From NCBI GenBank assembly GCA_029582165.1, contig CM055877.1:30029241-30093240 (forward strand): a stretch of 64,000 nt of DNA, read 5' to 3'. The stretch comes from Portulaca oleracea. Taxonomy: Eukaryota; Streptophyta; Magnoliopsida; Caryophyllales; Portulacaceae. The notes under the pieces are model-generated. The model saw only the letters and a program-made list of their open reading frames with translations, was not told the DNA's origin and ran no database searches. Positions 22,990-34,460 of this stretch are shown here, one piece after another. Within the stretch, counting starts at the first letter, position 1, and each line of letters starts with the position of its first letter. The position numbers and the translations under genes were made by a program.

Positions 22990-24410
22990 GAGCGCGGCTT
23001 GAAAGCCCAAAATTTTGATGATTTGAAATTCTCGACTTGGAGTGCTCAAAATTATTTGACCCCTTGAGTCTTGAATTTTGTTATCTAGAAGTCTTGTATC
23101 TTGTTGATTAGGAAAGTCTTCAAAATTTGTTGACCTGAGAATGAGTTTTTTTTTTTTTTTGTATAACTGTATCTGAGTCTAAACCCTAATTGCCTACGTA
23201 CCTTAGGTCCTTAACGGATGAGATACCCATAAGGACCAAGCTAAACATAGTTCAAAATCCTTTTTTTTTTTGCACTTTTAACTTGAGAGTCTTTATTGTA
23301 AATTGTAATGACGTAAAAGTCTCTAACCTTGTTAACTTTGGAGTCTTGCACGAGTGAGCTATGGATTTTACTAACTTAAGAGTCTCTCTTATTAATTTAT
23401 GAGTCTTTATCTATCTTGACTTGGGAGTCCTTCATCCTGTTGACCTGTGAGTCTTTAACTTTCTTTGCTTGGGAGTCCTGCATCCCGTTGACTTGTGAGT
23501 CATTGGATTTCGCTAGCGTATGAGTCATTCATTTTGGCTTGGGAGTCATGAACTCATGAATCTTTTATCGCAGGTGACTTGGGAGTCTTTCTTTGATGAC
23601 CTAGGAGTGATTGCTTTTCTTCATCTTAAAATTTGATATTGACGAGTTGGTAGTCTTGATTTGGCTGACTTGGGAGTCATCAATTTATTTGACTTGGAAG
23701 TCGGTTGGTCTGATGACTTAAGAGTCTGAAGTTGGTTGACTTGAAAGACTTTAATTTTTGTTAACTTGGAAATCAGTGATTTTAGTGACTTGAGAGTCTT
23801 GAAATTTGTTGATTTGAGAGTCTTGAATTTTTCCTGACTTGCAAATCTTTTAGATTGCTGACTTGGAAGTCATTGTCTTTTTTTCTTGACTTTTGAGTCC
23901 TTCATTTTGTTGATTTAAATTTGGATGACTTGTGAGTCTTTGGCTTGAAAGTTTTGAATTTCGACTTGTGAGTCTTTAACTTTAGTGACATGAAGCCTTG
24001 GGTTTGGACTTTTACGAGTCTTTCGTGATGATGACTTGAAAGTCTTGGATTTTGACTTGGGAGTCTTTACTTTTGGTGACTTGAGTGTCATTTTCTTGAA
24101 AGTTTGGGATTTGGACTTGTAATTCTTTGGTGTTGATGACTTGAAAGTCTTGGATTTTGACTTGGAAATTTTTAATTTTGTGGATGACTTGGAAGTCTTG
24201 AATTTTTACTTGTGAGTCTTGATGTAGATGACTTGGAAGTCTTGAATTTTGACTTGTGAGTCTTGACTTGGTCTTGAATTTTTTTGACTTGTGAGTCTTG
24301 ATTTGGATGACTTGGAAGTCTTGAATCTTTTGACTTGTGAGTCTTTTTTTTTTTAACTTGACTTGATAACTTGCAATAAGTTCAATCAGATTCGTCGCTC
24401 TCGTCTTCAT
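22990..24410. repeat. Degenerate tandem array built on GACTTGGAAGTC
   Basis: About 1.4 kb is filled with copies of GACTTGRRAGTC / GACTTGTGAGTCTT at 20-45 bp spacing. Perfect 12-bp palindromes GACTT-GG-AAGTC occur at 24186-24197, 24230-24241 and 24309-24320. On the minus strand the array yields a 133-codon repetitive ORF (24012-24413, QVKIQDFQVI-type units). I read that ORF as a by-product. The array is more regular toward the right end. Confidence 0.85.
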
Positions 24411-24420
24411 CAAACACGAT

Positions 24421-24943
24421 CTTGCCTTCGTTTTTCTCCCTTGTATTAGGACTCCTTATCCTAAGGAGAGTTGGTTACATATTACTTATCCTAATAGGTT
24501 TAGGCTTTCCTAATCCAATATGGATTAGTTACAAAATAAGCCAACCTTATCTAGGATAACAACCAATTGGCGCCTAACTACTCCTATCACACGTCTACTT
24601 TGACTTTCTAGAACATTCTGGAACAGTTTAGAATGTTCTAGATTTATCTACTCCTAATTAATTTTAAACACACCAAAATAATAAAAACTATAAAATAGAA
24701 ATACATCCAAAAAGAACTCAAATGACGATTTTGGCCTTCATGGACGTGACCTTGGGCCTTTCTTGGGCTTGATTGGCGTGTTGTGGTAGACCCTAGGATG
24801 TTTGGACATCCTCTTGCCATAAGGAGCACATAATATGTTTGGGCCTATGGGCCTCTATGCTCAACTTCTCCTCCATTGCTTGCCTTGTTCCTTGGGAATT
24901 GAATTGGGCCTTTAAGAATGTATTTGGCGTGGGCCAAAATACA
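24421..24943 (-). repeat. LTR fragment with heat-shock elements, minus orientation
   Basis: The minus strand starts TGTATTTTGGCCCACGCC at 24943, an LTR-like TG start, and continues with GGCCCA-rich U3 sequence, then a dense heat-shock-element block, then a leader leading into the GACTTG array. The right edge abuts another LTR fragment directly. The left edge is uncertain, and the array may be part of the same transcript leader. The 61-codon minus ORF at 24644-24829 is not supported as coding. Confidence 0.5.
24606..24643. promoter_or_regulatory. Extended heat-shock element array
   Basis: Units in strict 5-bp phase: TTC (24606), GAA (24611), TTC (24616), GAA (24621), GTT (24626, imperfect), GAA (24631), TTC (24636), GAT (24641, imperfect). 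Heat-shock factor trimers bind three or more alternating GAA/TTC units. Four perfect contiguous units plus a further pair is a strong site. Similar arrays drive heat-responsive plant LTR elements such as ONSEN. Confidence 0.8.
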
Positions 24944-24945
24944 TC

Positions 24946-26316
24946 ACTTGGAATGTTTTAGGTAATTTAAAGTGTAAATTCATGATTGATAGGAACCTAT
25001 AGGGTTCCTAGGGGAGGGTTAGTTAGAACGTATTTAATACTAACTTCGAAGGGCGCGTTTTGATTAAAATAATTATTCTATTTTAGGCCCAAACTAATTC
25101 GCATTGTTAGTGAGCTCAAGTGTGTTCATTTTGCTGTGAAGTGAAGCTAACCAGGTAATGTCTATGCTCTAATCCCCACTGGGATGCTCTTTAAATGTGT
25201 TTTGATGTTTTCTAATCTGTTTTGAGAATTGCATCCCGAAAGGGGACTTTATGTAGAAAATGTGACAATCTGTTTTGGATAACTGTTTGTAATTGTTATA
25301 CTTTGATTTATGAGTTGAGAAACTGGATGGTCTTTTATTAATGGTTTTCTTATTGCTTTTGATAGCCTGGGTTGGGTTTGACCTGAGAGTTGTGAGCTGA
25401 GCTTTGCATAAGACACTAATAATTCAAAGTGAAACATTAAGCGGGTTTATTTTTTTGATGCCTTTAATAGGCTAATATTTTTGCGGGCGATAACCCAGAG
25501 ACCAGGATTTGGTGCATATATGGGTTATGTGTCAGGAGATCAGGGTTTCATCCCTGATATAGGATAGATGATTGTTGATGCCTTTGGTAGGCGATTATGA
25601 TGCCTATGGTAGGCGATTGTTTTGATGCCTTTGGTAGGCGATTGTTTTGATGCCTTTGATAGGCTAATGTTTTTGAGGACGATAACCAGGAGACCAGGAT
25701 TTGATGCCTGTATGGGTTATGTGTCAGGAGATCAGGGTTTCATCCCTGATATAGGATAGATGATTTTTGATGCCTTTGGTAGGCAATTGTTTGATGCCTT
25801 TGGTAGGTGAATGTTACTCTAAGGGATATGGTATCCCGCCCGCATTATAAAATATGGATTGGTTGGGTTGAGGAAAACAGTTAAGGGATTAAAGGTTTGT
25901 GAAATGGTTTGACTTGTTCCCTCTCCCTTAAATGAATTGAAATGAACTTAACTTGTTTTTAACGTTAGAGGTAGACATTATTGAGATTTCCCCCTCATTT
26001 TTGAAATGTTTTGTTTTCAGGTGATGATCAATATGCTGGGGACGGGAATTAGAAGTGAGGACGACATGTCTAGAAGTCGTTAAATATGTTATGCTTCTTT
26101 TTGAAAGACTTGAAGTTAGTTTTGAGGTTTATTTCTAAGTATGAGTTTGTTAGTTGGTTTGCCGTTGACAGACAGTTGTAGTTTTCCTTCTCACCTTGTC
26201 TTCCTTCAGGGATATGGCAGTGACGCCCAATAAGAGTTTGAGTCTTCCGCTAAATTTTGTCTGTTAACGTTAGTTTGACTTTGACTTTTCTATAATTGAA
26301 TTTCCGGGGCGTTACA
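24946..26316 (+). repeat. 3' fragment of a long-LTR gypsy LTR
   Basis: The fragment matches the last third of the solo LTR at 8883-12148, starting at ACTTGGAATG (10891 in that copy) and ending TTTCCGGGGCGTTACA. The left part of the LTR is missing and replaced by the heat-shock-element LTR. The right end is intact and abuts a Tat-like gag remnant, so this LTR inserted into that gag. Confidence 0.88.
25455..25815 (+). repeat. Minisatellite with internal duplication in LTR fragment
   Basis: GATGCCTTTGGTAGGCGATTG-type units occur together with two copies of a longer block (about 25470-25570 and 25670-25760) that starts at a CGATAACC...AGACCAGGATTTG phrase and ends ATCCCTGATATAGGATAG. The local duplication of unit plus block shows recent expansion. 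Confidence 0.85.
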
Positions 26317-26930
26317 AGATATCTACCACATTATTTTCCCTTGGACTTTTGGCCCGGATGTTATGAAGTGGTACAACACACTTAGTCCTACCAAGTCCTC
26401 ACAATGGAGCTTACTTTGTAAGGAGGTCTTACATCAATACTCCTACAACGTTGATATGCCTATCACTTTACGGGACATGGAGCTGATGAAGCAAGGAGAA
26501 AAGGAGTCTTTCTCTGACTATTTCGCTCGATGGAGAGCAAAAGTTGCCCAAATGGTGAATCGACCTTATGAGGAACATCAATTAGATATGCTTGTGCAAG
26601 GATTCAACCTCTCAAGGACTTTGTCTCATTGAGGTTAGCTAGAATCAAAATCGAAAGTGAGCTAGCTAACTGGGGGCTGGAAGAACACTTATACTAATAA
26701 GCAAACTTTTGGCTTAACAAGGGAAACAAGGTGAATGCCTTAGAAGACTCCATTTGCTGAAGCACTAGAACAACTTCCAAGAACAGGGATGAGCTAATAC
26801 AAAATACTCCAAGGTTGGGATGTTGATGAATTCTACAAGTACCACGGAGCCCGGGGACATTACACTGAACAAGATGCCTAGATCGAAGCAATTATCCAGA
26901 GGAAATGCTTTGAGTTGTACTGCCTTGTGC
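26317..26930 (+). pseudogene. Tat-like gypsy gag remnant
   Basis: The open part 26363-26632 reads MKWYNTLSPTKSSQW, then MELMKQGEKESFSDYFARWR, then AQMVNRPYEE. This is the Trp...RWR...P pattern of the retrotransposon gag domain in Tat/Ogre-type gypsy elements. A TGA at 26630 and frame changes follow. Near 26827 a piece EFYKYHGARGHYTEQ recalls the CxYHG..GH zinc-binding segment with the first Cys lost. The N-terminus is cut by the LTR fragment on the left. No pol follows, so it is a deleted, non-coding remnant. Confidence 0.75.
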
Positions 26931-28590
26931 AAGTCTTTTTCTCTTGAGTACTTCTTGCATGATTGTTGAGTCTTAGTAATTGATCATCTTTTTGAGCCAG
27001 GTGAAGAGTTAGTAGAATAACCCGCGAGATTTTAAGCCTTCATAGACTATTCATTATATATAGTCTCATTTTCTTTTTGTGTGTAACTCTTCCATATGTG
27101 CATCTCTAGAACTTGGCTTGACGTTCCTTAAAATCACATTTGGCATATGCATTGTGTTAATATGATTGAGGCATCCTTTTGTTAGCTACATAGCCAAAAA
27201 GCCACCTGACATTTTGACCTCTTTTTGCAAGCCCTTGCTAACTTTTTTTTTCCTGTCTTGTTGTTTACCCTATAAGTGCGCACCCTTGGCCTTTACATAA
27301 TTTCCTACCTTTAGCCAAGATAGAATGAGCAACAGTTCAGTTGTATGGGGTAGTTTCGTGGTCAATTGTTGAGAGTGAGTAGTTGGTTTGTTGCTACAAG
27401 GGAAGTACATTGTTGAATATCCTTTCTACCCTTTTTATCCTCAAAGGTTGTAACTTGTAACTATTGGGGTTTGAGTTGTTGTTTATATATTCATGCTATT
27501 TATTGAAGAAAAAAAAGTTCAAAAACAAGGAATTCATAATAGAAAAAAAGAAACAAAACAACAATAAAAAGAAACAAAAAAGAAAAAAAAGGAAAAAAGA
27601 AAAAAAGAAAAAAGAAAGACAAAGTTTTATTTTATTTTAGGTTTTTTATTTGTATTTGGTACTCTATCCCGAGTTTCATTTGTTGGGGATGTTTTGTGCT
27701 CATTTAAGGTTCAGTATGGAGGTGTTGCATTGCACGTAGTGGAAACGTTGTTGCTATTTAGGTACTTGGCTACTTAGCTCCACATTTTCCAAATGATTTC
27801 CCTCCTTACCTTAGCCTAAATCCCATCACAACCTTTTGAAAGTCCTCATGATTAGCATTTTTGCATGTTGTCCTCGGCGATGGAGAGTTGAGAGTCTTGC
27901 CAAGCTTATGGCAGTTGTATACATTGGAACGAGTTTGAGTGAACCCTTGCATTTCTAAACACATTGAGAGGAGTGTTCCACTTTACCTAAAGTGAGGATC
28001 TACTAGCTTCACTAGCTCATCAATTGCTAAGGTGATACAGATTGTTTAGAGGTACAACATAGAGTGACTAGCTTTGTGTCTTGGTCTTATGTTCATAGTA
28101 TTGAAATAGAGTTTGCTTTGAAATGATTTTGACCTTATTGAGTCTCTATTATGCATCTCATTCTCATTGGTCTTATTGTCATGTGATATAAGGTCTTTTC
28201 CACTATTGATTAATCTTGCTCGTGAAGTCTCACACCTTCTTTTCTTCATGGCTTATCCTTATAGACACTGGGGGCTCTCTCTTCCCCTTTATCTTCCTTT
28301 CGAACTGGGGGCCTTCTCTTTCCCTATGTCTTCTTTTCAATTGGGGGCTATTTTTGGCTTAGATTTCCTAACCACTACAAGTTGCATCCATGGACAATTT
28401 TTTTCCTTTTGCTCACCTTTTAGTGATCAATCTAGGTTGCCTAGGAGTGGGCATTTCGTTCTAATTCCTTCTCGTGGAAATGACACGTCGGTCTTGTCAC
28501 TTTCCTTCATGTTCATCAGATAGCAAGATCAAGCTCTACTATCCAGTAACAATAAGCTATAGTTGTGGAAAAGTCCTAACAGGTTTTTGT
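26931..28590. other. Non-coding region of the Tat-like remnant
   Basis: No supported gene. It holds an A/purine-rich tract at 27506-27630 and, around 28260-28340, three phrases with CTGGGGGC / TTGGGGGC resembling the GGGGGC polypurine phrase next to Tat-type LTRs. Pol is absent where it would be expected. Confidence 0.45.
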
Positions 28591-28599
28591 GAGGCTGAA

Positions 28600-30830
28600 T
28601 GAAAAAGTCCTCGCAGATTTTCAAGAGCAAATGTTCATCATCAATTCTTCTAGGAACATTTTACATAAGAACAACTTTTTTAAGCATGTTCATCACAAGT
28701 CAAGTCTCTATAATCCATCGTGAACTTTTGGGGCAGTTGGAACGTTCAAATATTTTCATAGTAGTTTGCATGGTCCAACAATTTTGAAAAGAATTTCTCA
28801 ATTGATTGTATAATTGGACTACTTTTTCTAAGCATGTTCAACATAGGGTCTAACACTAGAAGCCAAGCCCTTGAACAACTTTTACAAAAGCATGTTCACT
28901 TATATCAATTTCGGCTTGGAGATGTGGGTTTTGTTGACACAACATCCTCGCAGATTTCTCATTCATGAAGTTCTTACAGACTTTTGGTGGCTTATCACTC
29001 CTAGCATGTTCATATATGGTCTGTGAAGCTTCAGCAAAACTGGACAAACTAAGGAAATTCTATGCCTTAAAGCAAGGTCAAATATAGCAACGGGTGACAG
29101 CAACCAGCAAACTATCCTTAAGTTATTAGCTACTGACCTATTAAGTCAGCAACTAAGTACTTATACTACCTCTTGAACTATGACGACCTCATTCCACTCA
29201 TGAAGTGGATATGTAGAAAGCTTTTGAAGTCCGACCCAAATAATCGAACAAAAGTAGCTTCTTTCAAGTGATCTCTCAAAAGGATCTTATCCAGTTTCCA
29301 GGTCGTGCTCAAGCGTTAAAGCAGAATCCTTGCAAAATTTTTCTAAGAGCTCTCACGGACTTTATAACTCGTAGAGAGTTAAACCTCTTTTCTCATCGAT
29401 TATTTAAGTCCGACCGAAGTCTTGACAGATTCCATGTTGACACAAGCTCTCGCGGTTCCCTCGAGGTCAACAACTAGAGTGTTTCAGGAAATTGATTCTC
29501 ATGGATTAATCTAAGATTCATCATAGATTTGCAGAGGGGGTTGGAGCTGAATTTACGGGTGAAGATTAAGAAATTCTCGTGGATTTTGGTTCTCACTATT
29601 TGAAGCATTCTAATATTTCCAGTGATATCGACCACAGCTCAATATTTAGACTCTCTTACTCATTGCATGTGTGTCTTGCATCCTCATAAATTGAAAAGAA
29701 AATCCACATGGAATGCATTAACATCCTGCATTACTAGAGAAATAGAGTCCATCCATTGCATCATAAAAGATAAATGAACGTTCTAAGCATTATACACGCA
29801 CTCAATGCTCGTCAACCGAGCTCAGATCAATCATTTCCAGACTCGAAGACTCGTGGCATGAACCCATGGCCAACAAATCAGCATGCATGCCAAAGAAGTA
29901 GGTCCAATCTGCATGAGGAGGAATGATGAGCCAGACTCAATTTAAACAGCAAGAGATTCTGCCCGACTCATTTGGATCCTCGAGGATCCCGAACTATCAA
30001 ATAATGCTTCTAGGTCTATAGATAATTATTTAAGCTCAAGCATACAGTCCAAATTGAGGGGTTCCACGCGGATCCCATTCCGACCTACATAGTATTTTGG
30101 GAAAATACAGTTGGAATACAACCCGGGCAATATCTGGTCCAAGTGGGGGGAATCCTCGCGGATCCCACTTCCTACCCAGACCATTTCAGACTTTTTCGGC
30201 AATAAAGTTCGGGAATAAAATACAGTCCACGAGTAGTTCTTAAATTCACTTATCCCAAGCATAATGCAGGACGTGCATGAGAACCACAGAAATCCTCACG
30301 GATCCCAATTCTGACCCAGACAATATTTTGGAAAATTCTGTCCAAGTTGGTGAGGTCCACACGGATCCAAACTCCGACCCAGACAATATTTTGGGAAACA
30401 CAGTTCCTCGCGGATTTTTGCCGGAAAATCTACCAAGTTTTCGAAAATTCGGGCTTAGCAAGCAAGGCAGCTATAGTTTCTCAAAAGGTCCCAAAATGTG
30501 CAGTTAGGCTCTTCGCGGATCGAAGGTACAAAATGGGGCATCTCAGCAATGGCAGTTCAGCAAGGTGCGAAACAGAGATCCATGCGGATCTTTTGTACCA
30601 ATTTGTTGCAATACAGAAGTTGAAGGTGGAAGAGCACAATCCTTGCGGATCTTTTGTACCAATCTGTCGGATTTTTCAAAGACGGAGCTTGTAATGGCGT
30701 TTCAAATACAACAGCTCAACAATGGTTTCTCGCGGATTTCTGCAGCTCCTCGCGGATTTTCCAAGTACAAGCTGTCAAGTTCCAGAAAAAAATGGAATTT
30801 ACTTAGACTGGGATCCTCGCGGATCTGAGT
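28600..30830 (+). repeat. Dispersed hairpin motif region, CCTCGCGGAT type (left part)
   Basis: At least 15 degenerate copies of (AAAT)CCTCGCGG(ATTT) are spread at irregular spacing. Examples are 28943-28956, 29571-29586 and the copies near 30148, 30291, 30403, 30508, 30582, 30640, 30727, 30747 and 30812. The full form is AAATCC-TCGC-GGATTT, an inverted repeat with a 4-nt centre. Between motifs the sequence is unique. The same motif recurs at 53.37-54.66 kb, showing that both parts belong to one element split by a later insertion. Confidence 0.85.
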
Positions 30831-30984
30831 TTGAAAATGAGGATTCAGAGAGTAAAAGTCAGCAAAAAAGGGGAAGTGCATTATTTCACCGATCTTTTTA
30901 CATTTGCCTATCCAACCCCTCTTTACTATTAGTATTAGTTTTTATCTTCATTTTTACTATTTTTACTTTTACTTTTACTACTCC

Positions 30985-31059
<75 letters not shown>
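30985..31059. repeat. (TTA)25 microsatellite
   Basis: Twenty-five perfect TTA/ATT units (75 bp), followed by about 130 bp of T-rich TTTAT/TTTTTA-type sequence. ORFs rich in Ile or Tyr across it are artefacts of the repeat. Confidence 0.97.
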
Positions 31060-31256
31060 CTTTATCCTTATTTTTATTTTTATTTTTATTTCTTATTTCT
31101 TATTTTCATCTTTATCTTTATTTTTATTTTTAGTTCTTATTTTCATCTTCATCATTATTTTTATATTTATTTTTTCATTTTTTTAATCTTTATTTTCGTT
31201 TATTTTATTATTACATGTCGTATTCTCATATTCTCAGGTGAATGATTGTATTAAGC

Positions 31257-31499
31257 CTGGACGGCCTCCTGCAACAAAGTCAGCATCGAACTACCTCCGG
31301 CTAGTTTCCAATATTCAAGCTACGCTTGAATAGTCAAGCCTGGACAACCTCCAGCAACAAAGTTAGCATCGGACTACCTCCGAATATCAACCCACTATTC
31401 GGGCTACCCCCGAAAAATTCATCAACGTCTGGACTACCTCCAGCATTTCCAGATCGGACTACCTCCGACCACACTTCAGCTCAATCGGATCACCTCCGA
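31257..31499 (+). repeat. Eight covarying CTACC-loop inverted repeats
   Basis: Fifteen-base motifs lie at 31257, 31286, 31340, 31369, 31399, 31429, 31454 and 31485. Six are perfect 5-bp stems around a mostly CTACC centre: CTGGA...TCCAG (31340, 31429), TCGGA...TCCGA (31369, 31454, 31485) and TCGGG...CCCGA (31399). The copies at 31257 and 31286 are imperfect. The stem bases change in a compensated way between copies. Confidence 0.9.
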
Positions 31500-31530
31500 C
31501 CAATTTTTAGCTTATTCGGGCAAACCCACG

Positions 31531-32570
31531 TGATGTATATAAGCTCGCTAAATACAGAGAATTTCAACAAGCTTATAACACCACAAGGACACCAATCTCT
31601 CGAACGGTAAATAACAACAATACTATGATGCAATAAGCATCAAGAAGCGAAAAACAAATGAAGGAAAAGGATAGAGACAAGTATTTCCTCACTTGTTACA
31701 GTACTTAAACACCTTCAAGTGAGTATAATACCGGGGCAGCTTGAAGGACCTCGTTTGGTTACAGAAGTTAATCACCTTCCAAACAAGATCACAACAAGTC
31801 CACACAACACCACTAGGCTGCCAAACCTAGATACTGGAGTGGAAACGAGAGTTTGAGAAACTCACAAACGATGAAGCTCAAAGCTTTCTTTGGGTTTTGT
31901 ATTTCGTAAGATATGAAATGAAGTGGCTAATACAAAGATACATATACTGATCAAACAAAGGAAAAAGGCAGCCAAGCAAGCAAGCAAGGAGCTCAACTAA
32001 CTAGAGTGAGGTTTCCTAATCACGAAGAAACCTCCTAAACGTGGTTAGTTAAGCTAATTACAAATGATTAAAGCTAATACATGTCTTCACTATGAAGTAC
32101 TCGACCATCATTGGACCACCCATGGACGATCACAGCCCTCCACTTGGCACTTCCTCATTGGAGGATCTTAATTCACTTAGACTCCAATCCATGCAAGACA
32201 AGTGAAGAAACACAAGTGGTTTTGTTCCAAAATGGCGGGAACTCAGCAAGGACCTTCAAGAGTATATGGGAAAACAGGACCTCCTTAGAGAAGACCAAAA
32301 TGCCCCGGAAAGATCGCAAAGGTATCAAGGCTGCCCAAGGTAAAGGACCTTTACCGCTATCCAGATAAAGGACTTTACCGCAAGTCAAAAATAGAACAGC
32401 CAGGCAGAACACCGAATGACCTTCACAGTTGAGATAGGGAGACAAGCAGCGAGGACATCACATGGGGTGAATGTCCTTGACCTCCTTCTGCACAAATGCC
32501 CTTCTTAAGTATGCCCACCAAGTAATAACACTCCTGAATCAACTGTATTTATGGAGGCTGATTCCCATCA
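31531..32570 (-). repeat. LTR1 of the array (outer, left)
   Basis: 1040 bp with TGATG...CATCA ends. It is followed on the plus strand by TCCCCCCCAAG, the reverse complement of a minus-strand polypurine tract CTTGGGGGGGA, so this is the 3' LTR of copy A. CCACG precedes it. Confidence 0.92.
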
Positions 32571-34460
32571 TCCCCCCCAAGTTGCGAAGAGTTTGCCCTC
32601 AAACTTGGTAGCTCGTCTCCTTCAGCATAGTAAGGCTTCAAATCAGAAACATTGAACGTAGCACTTCCTCCATAATCATCTGAAAGTGACAGCTTGTAGG
32701 CATTGTCTCCCACCTTCTCTAACACTTCAAAAGGACCATCTGCCCTGGGAACCAACTTTCCCTTCCTCTTAGATGGAAAACGATCCTTCCTGAGATTGAT
32801 CCACACGAGACCCCCAGGTTGGAAAACCACCTTTCTTCTACTTTTGTTAGCTAAAGTTGAAGCTTTTTCATTGAACTTGGCTATCTTTTCTCGGACATGT
32901 TGGTGTAGCTCCTGAATCTCCTTGGCTCTTACACTAGCATCATGGCTGAACCTGGTTGAGGTAATTATGGGAGCAAAATCCATAGGGGTGATTGGATTCC
33001 TCCCATACACTACTTGAAATGGGGACAGACTAGTAGCCTTGCTAGGAGCTCGGTTAAATGCAAACTCAGCGTGAGGAAGCAAAGTATCCCATCCCTTCTT
33101 GTCTTTGTTCACCAAGGACCTCAGCAGTGTACCAAGAGTCCTGTTGGTGACCTCCGTTTGGCCATCAGTTTAGGGATGACATCTTTGTCTTTGAACTTGA
33201 GTTTGGTAGAACTTCTTCCATAATGTCACCCAAAAGTGACTCAAGAACTTTGCATCACGATCAGAAACCATGGATTTAGGAACTCCATGTAGCCTTACAA
33301 CCTCCTGGAAGTATAACTCAGCAACTCTCACAGCATCATAAGTAGTGTGGCATGGAATAAAGTGAGCCATCTTTGAAAAACGATCAACAACCACCAAAAT
33401 AGAATCTTTACCTCTTTGGGTCCTTGGCAACCCAACAATGAGGTCCAGACTGATATCTTCCCAAGGACCTTGGGGTATAGGCAGTGGGGTATAAAGACCT
33501 TGTGGTAGGCTGTGACTCTTCGAAAGTTGGCATATTGAACACCTTTTGACCAATTGCTCAACGTCCTTCTGCATCCTGGGCCAGTAATAATGCTCCTTCA
33601 TCATCAACGTAGTCTTCTCGATCCCAAAGTGGCCTGCCAAACTACCTCCACGAACCTCCAAGATGAGAAGCTCACGTAGGCTAATCTTTGGGATGCACAG
33701 TTTGTTTCCCTTGAAGAGAAACCCATGCTCAATGTGGAATAAATCTCCTTGGGGCCGCTGTTGACATGCTTCATAAATCTCCTTGAAGTCTTCATCTTCC
33801 GGATACAAGGCCTTGAGGTGCTCAAAACCAAGCACTTTTAAATCAAGGACATGCAACAAAAGGAACTTCCTTGAGAGGGCGTCAGCTCCTTTGTTCAAGT
33901 GACCGGCCTTGTGGTGGATCATGAAATGATAGGGTTGCATATACTCAACCCATTTGGCATGGCGAGGGTTTAGTTTATGCTGGCCTTGAATGAACTTGAG
34001 GGCCTCATGATCACTATGCAAAATGAACTCATTACCAATAAGATAATGCCTCCAATGCTCCAATGCCCGAATGATCGCATAAAACTCCTTATCATACATA
34101 CTGTACTTCTTCTTGGCATCGTTCAACTTCTCGCTAAAATAAGCAATATGCCTGCCTTCTTGAGATAAGACAGTTCCTATGCCCAACCCGGACGCATCAC
34201 ACTCAACTTCAAATACCTTTGAGAAACTAGGCAAGGCTAACACAGGGGCAGTGGTTAACCTTTCCTTGATAGTTTCAAAGGCCTTCTGTGCCGTTGGAGT
34301 CCAAGAGAAACCTTTAGCCTTCACTAACTCAGTCATGGGAGCTAGGATAGTGCTAAAGTTCCTCACAAACCTCCTATAGAAGGAAGCCAAACCATGGAAA
34401 CTCCTCACTTGCTAGATGGTGGCGGGGACGGGCCAATCTCTTATAGCTTGAATCTTCTCT
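32571..34460 (-). pseudogene. Copy A pol, RNase H and integrase part
   Basis: In minus-strand order, 34408-33170 encodes 412 codons: RNase H (FEVECDASGLGIG, YDKEFYAIIRALEHWRHY, LHSDHEAL, with the acidic residues present), then the integrase HHCC zinc domain (GHFGIEKTT ... CSICQLSK) and the catalytic core ([29 protein letters not shown]). A stop plus a frame change near 33175 (a CAG-to-TAG change within HPQTDGQ) separates the integrase C-terminus (33115-32549), which ends [15 protein letters not shown]. The products would convert RNA to DNA and integrate it. Several breaks make it non-functional as read. Confidence 0.88.

Noticed and set aside
24012..24413. 133-codon repetitive minus ORF as a real protein
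   Set aside because: The palindromic array explains it; the unit is degenerate and loses frame further left.
30722..31245. Ile- or Tyr-rich ORFs of 113-154 codons
   Set aside because: Produced by the (TTA)25 microsatellite and T-rich flank.
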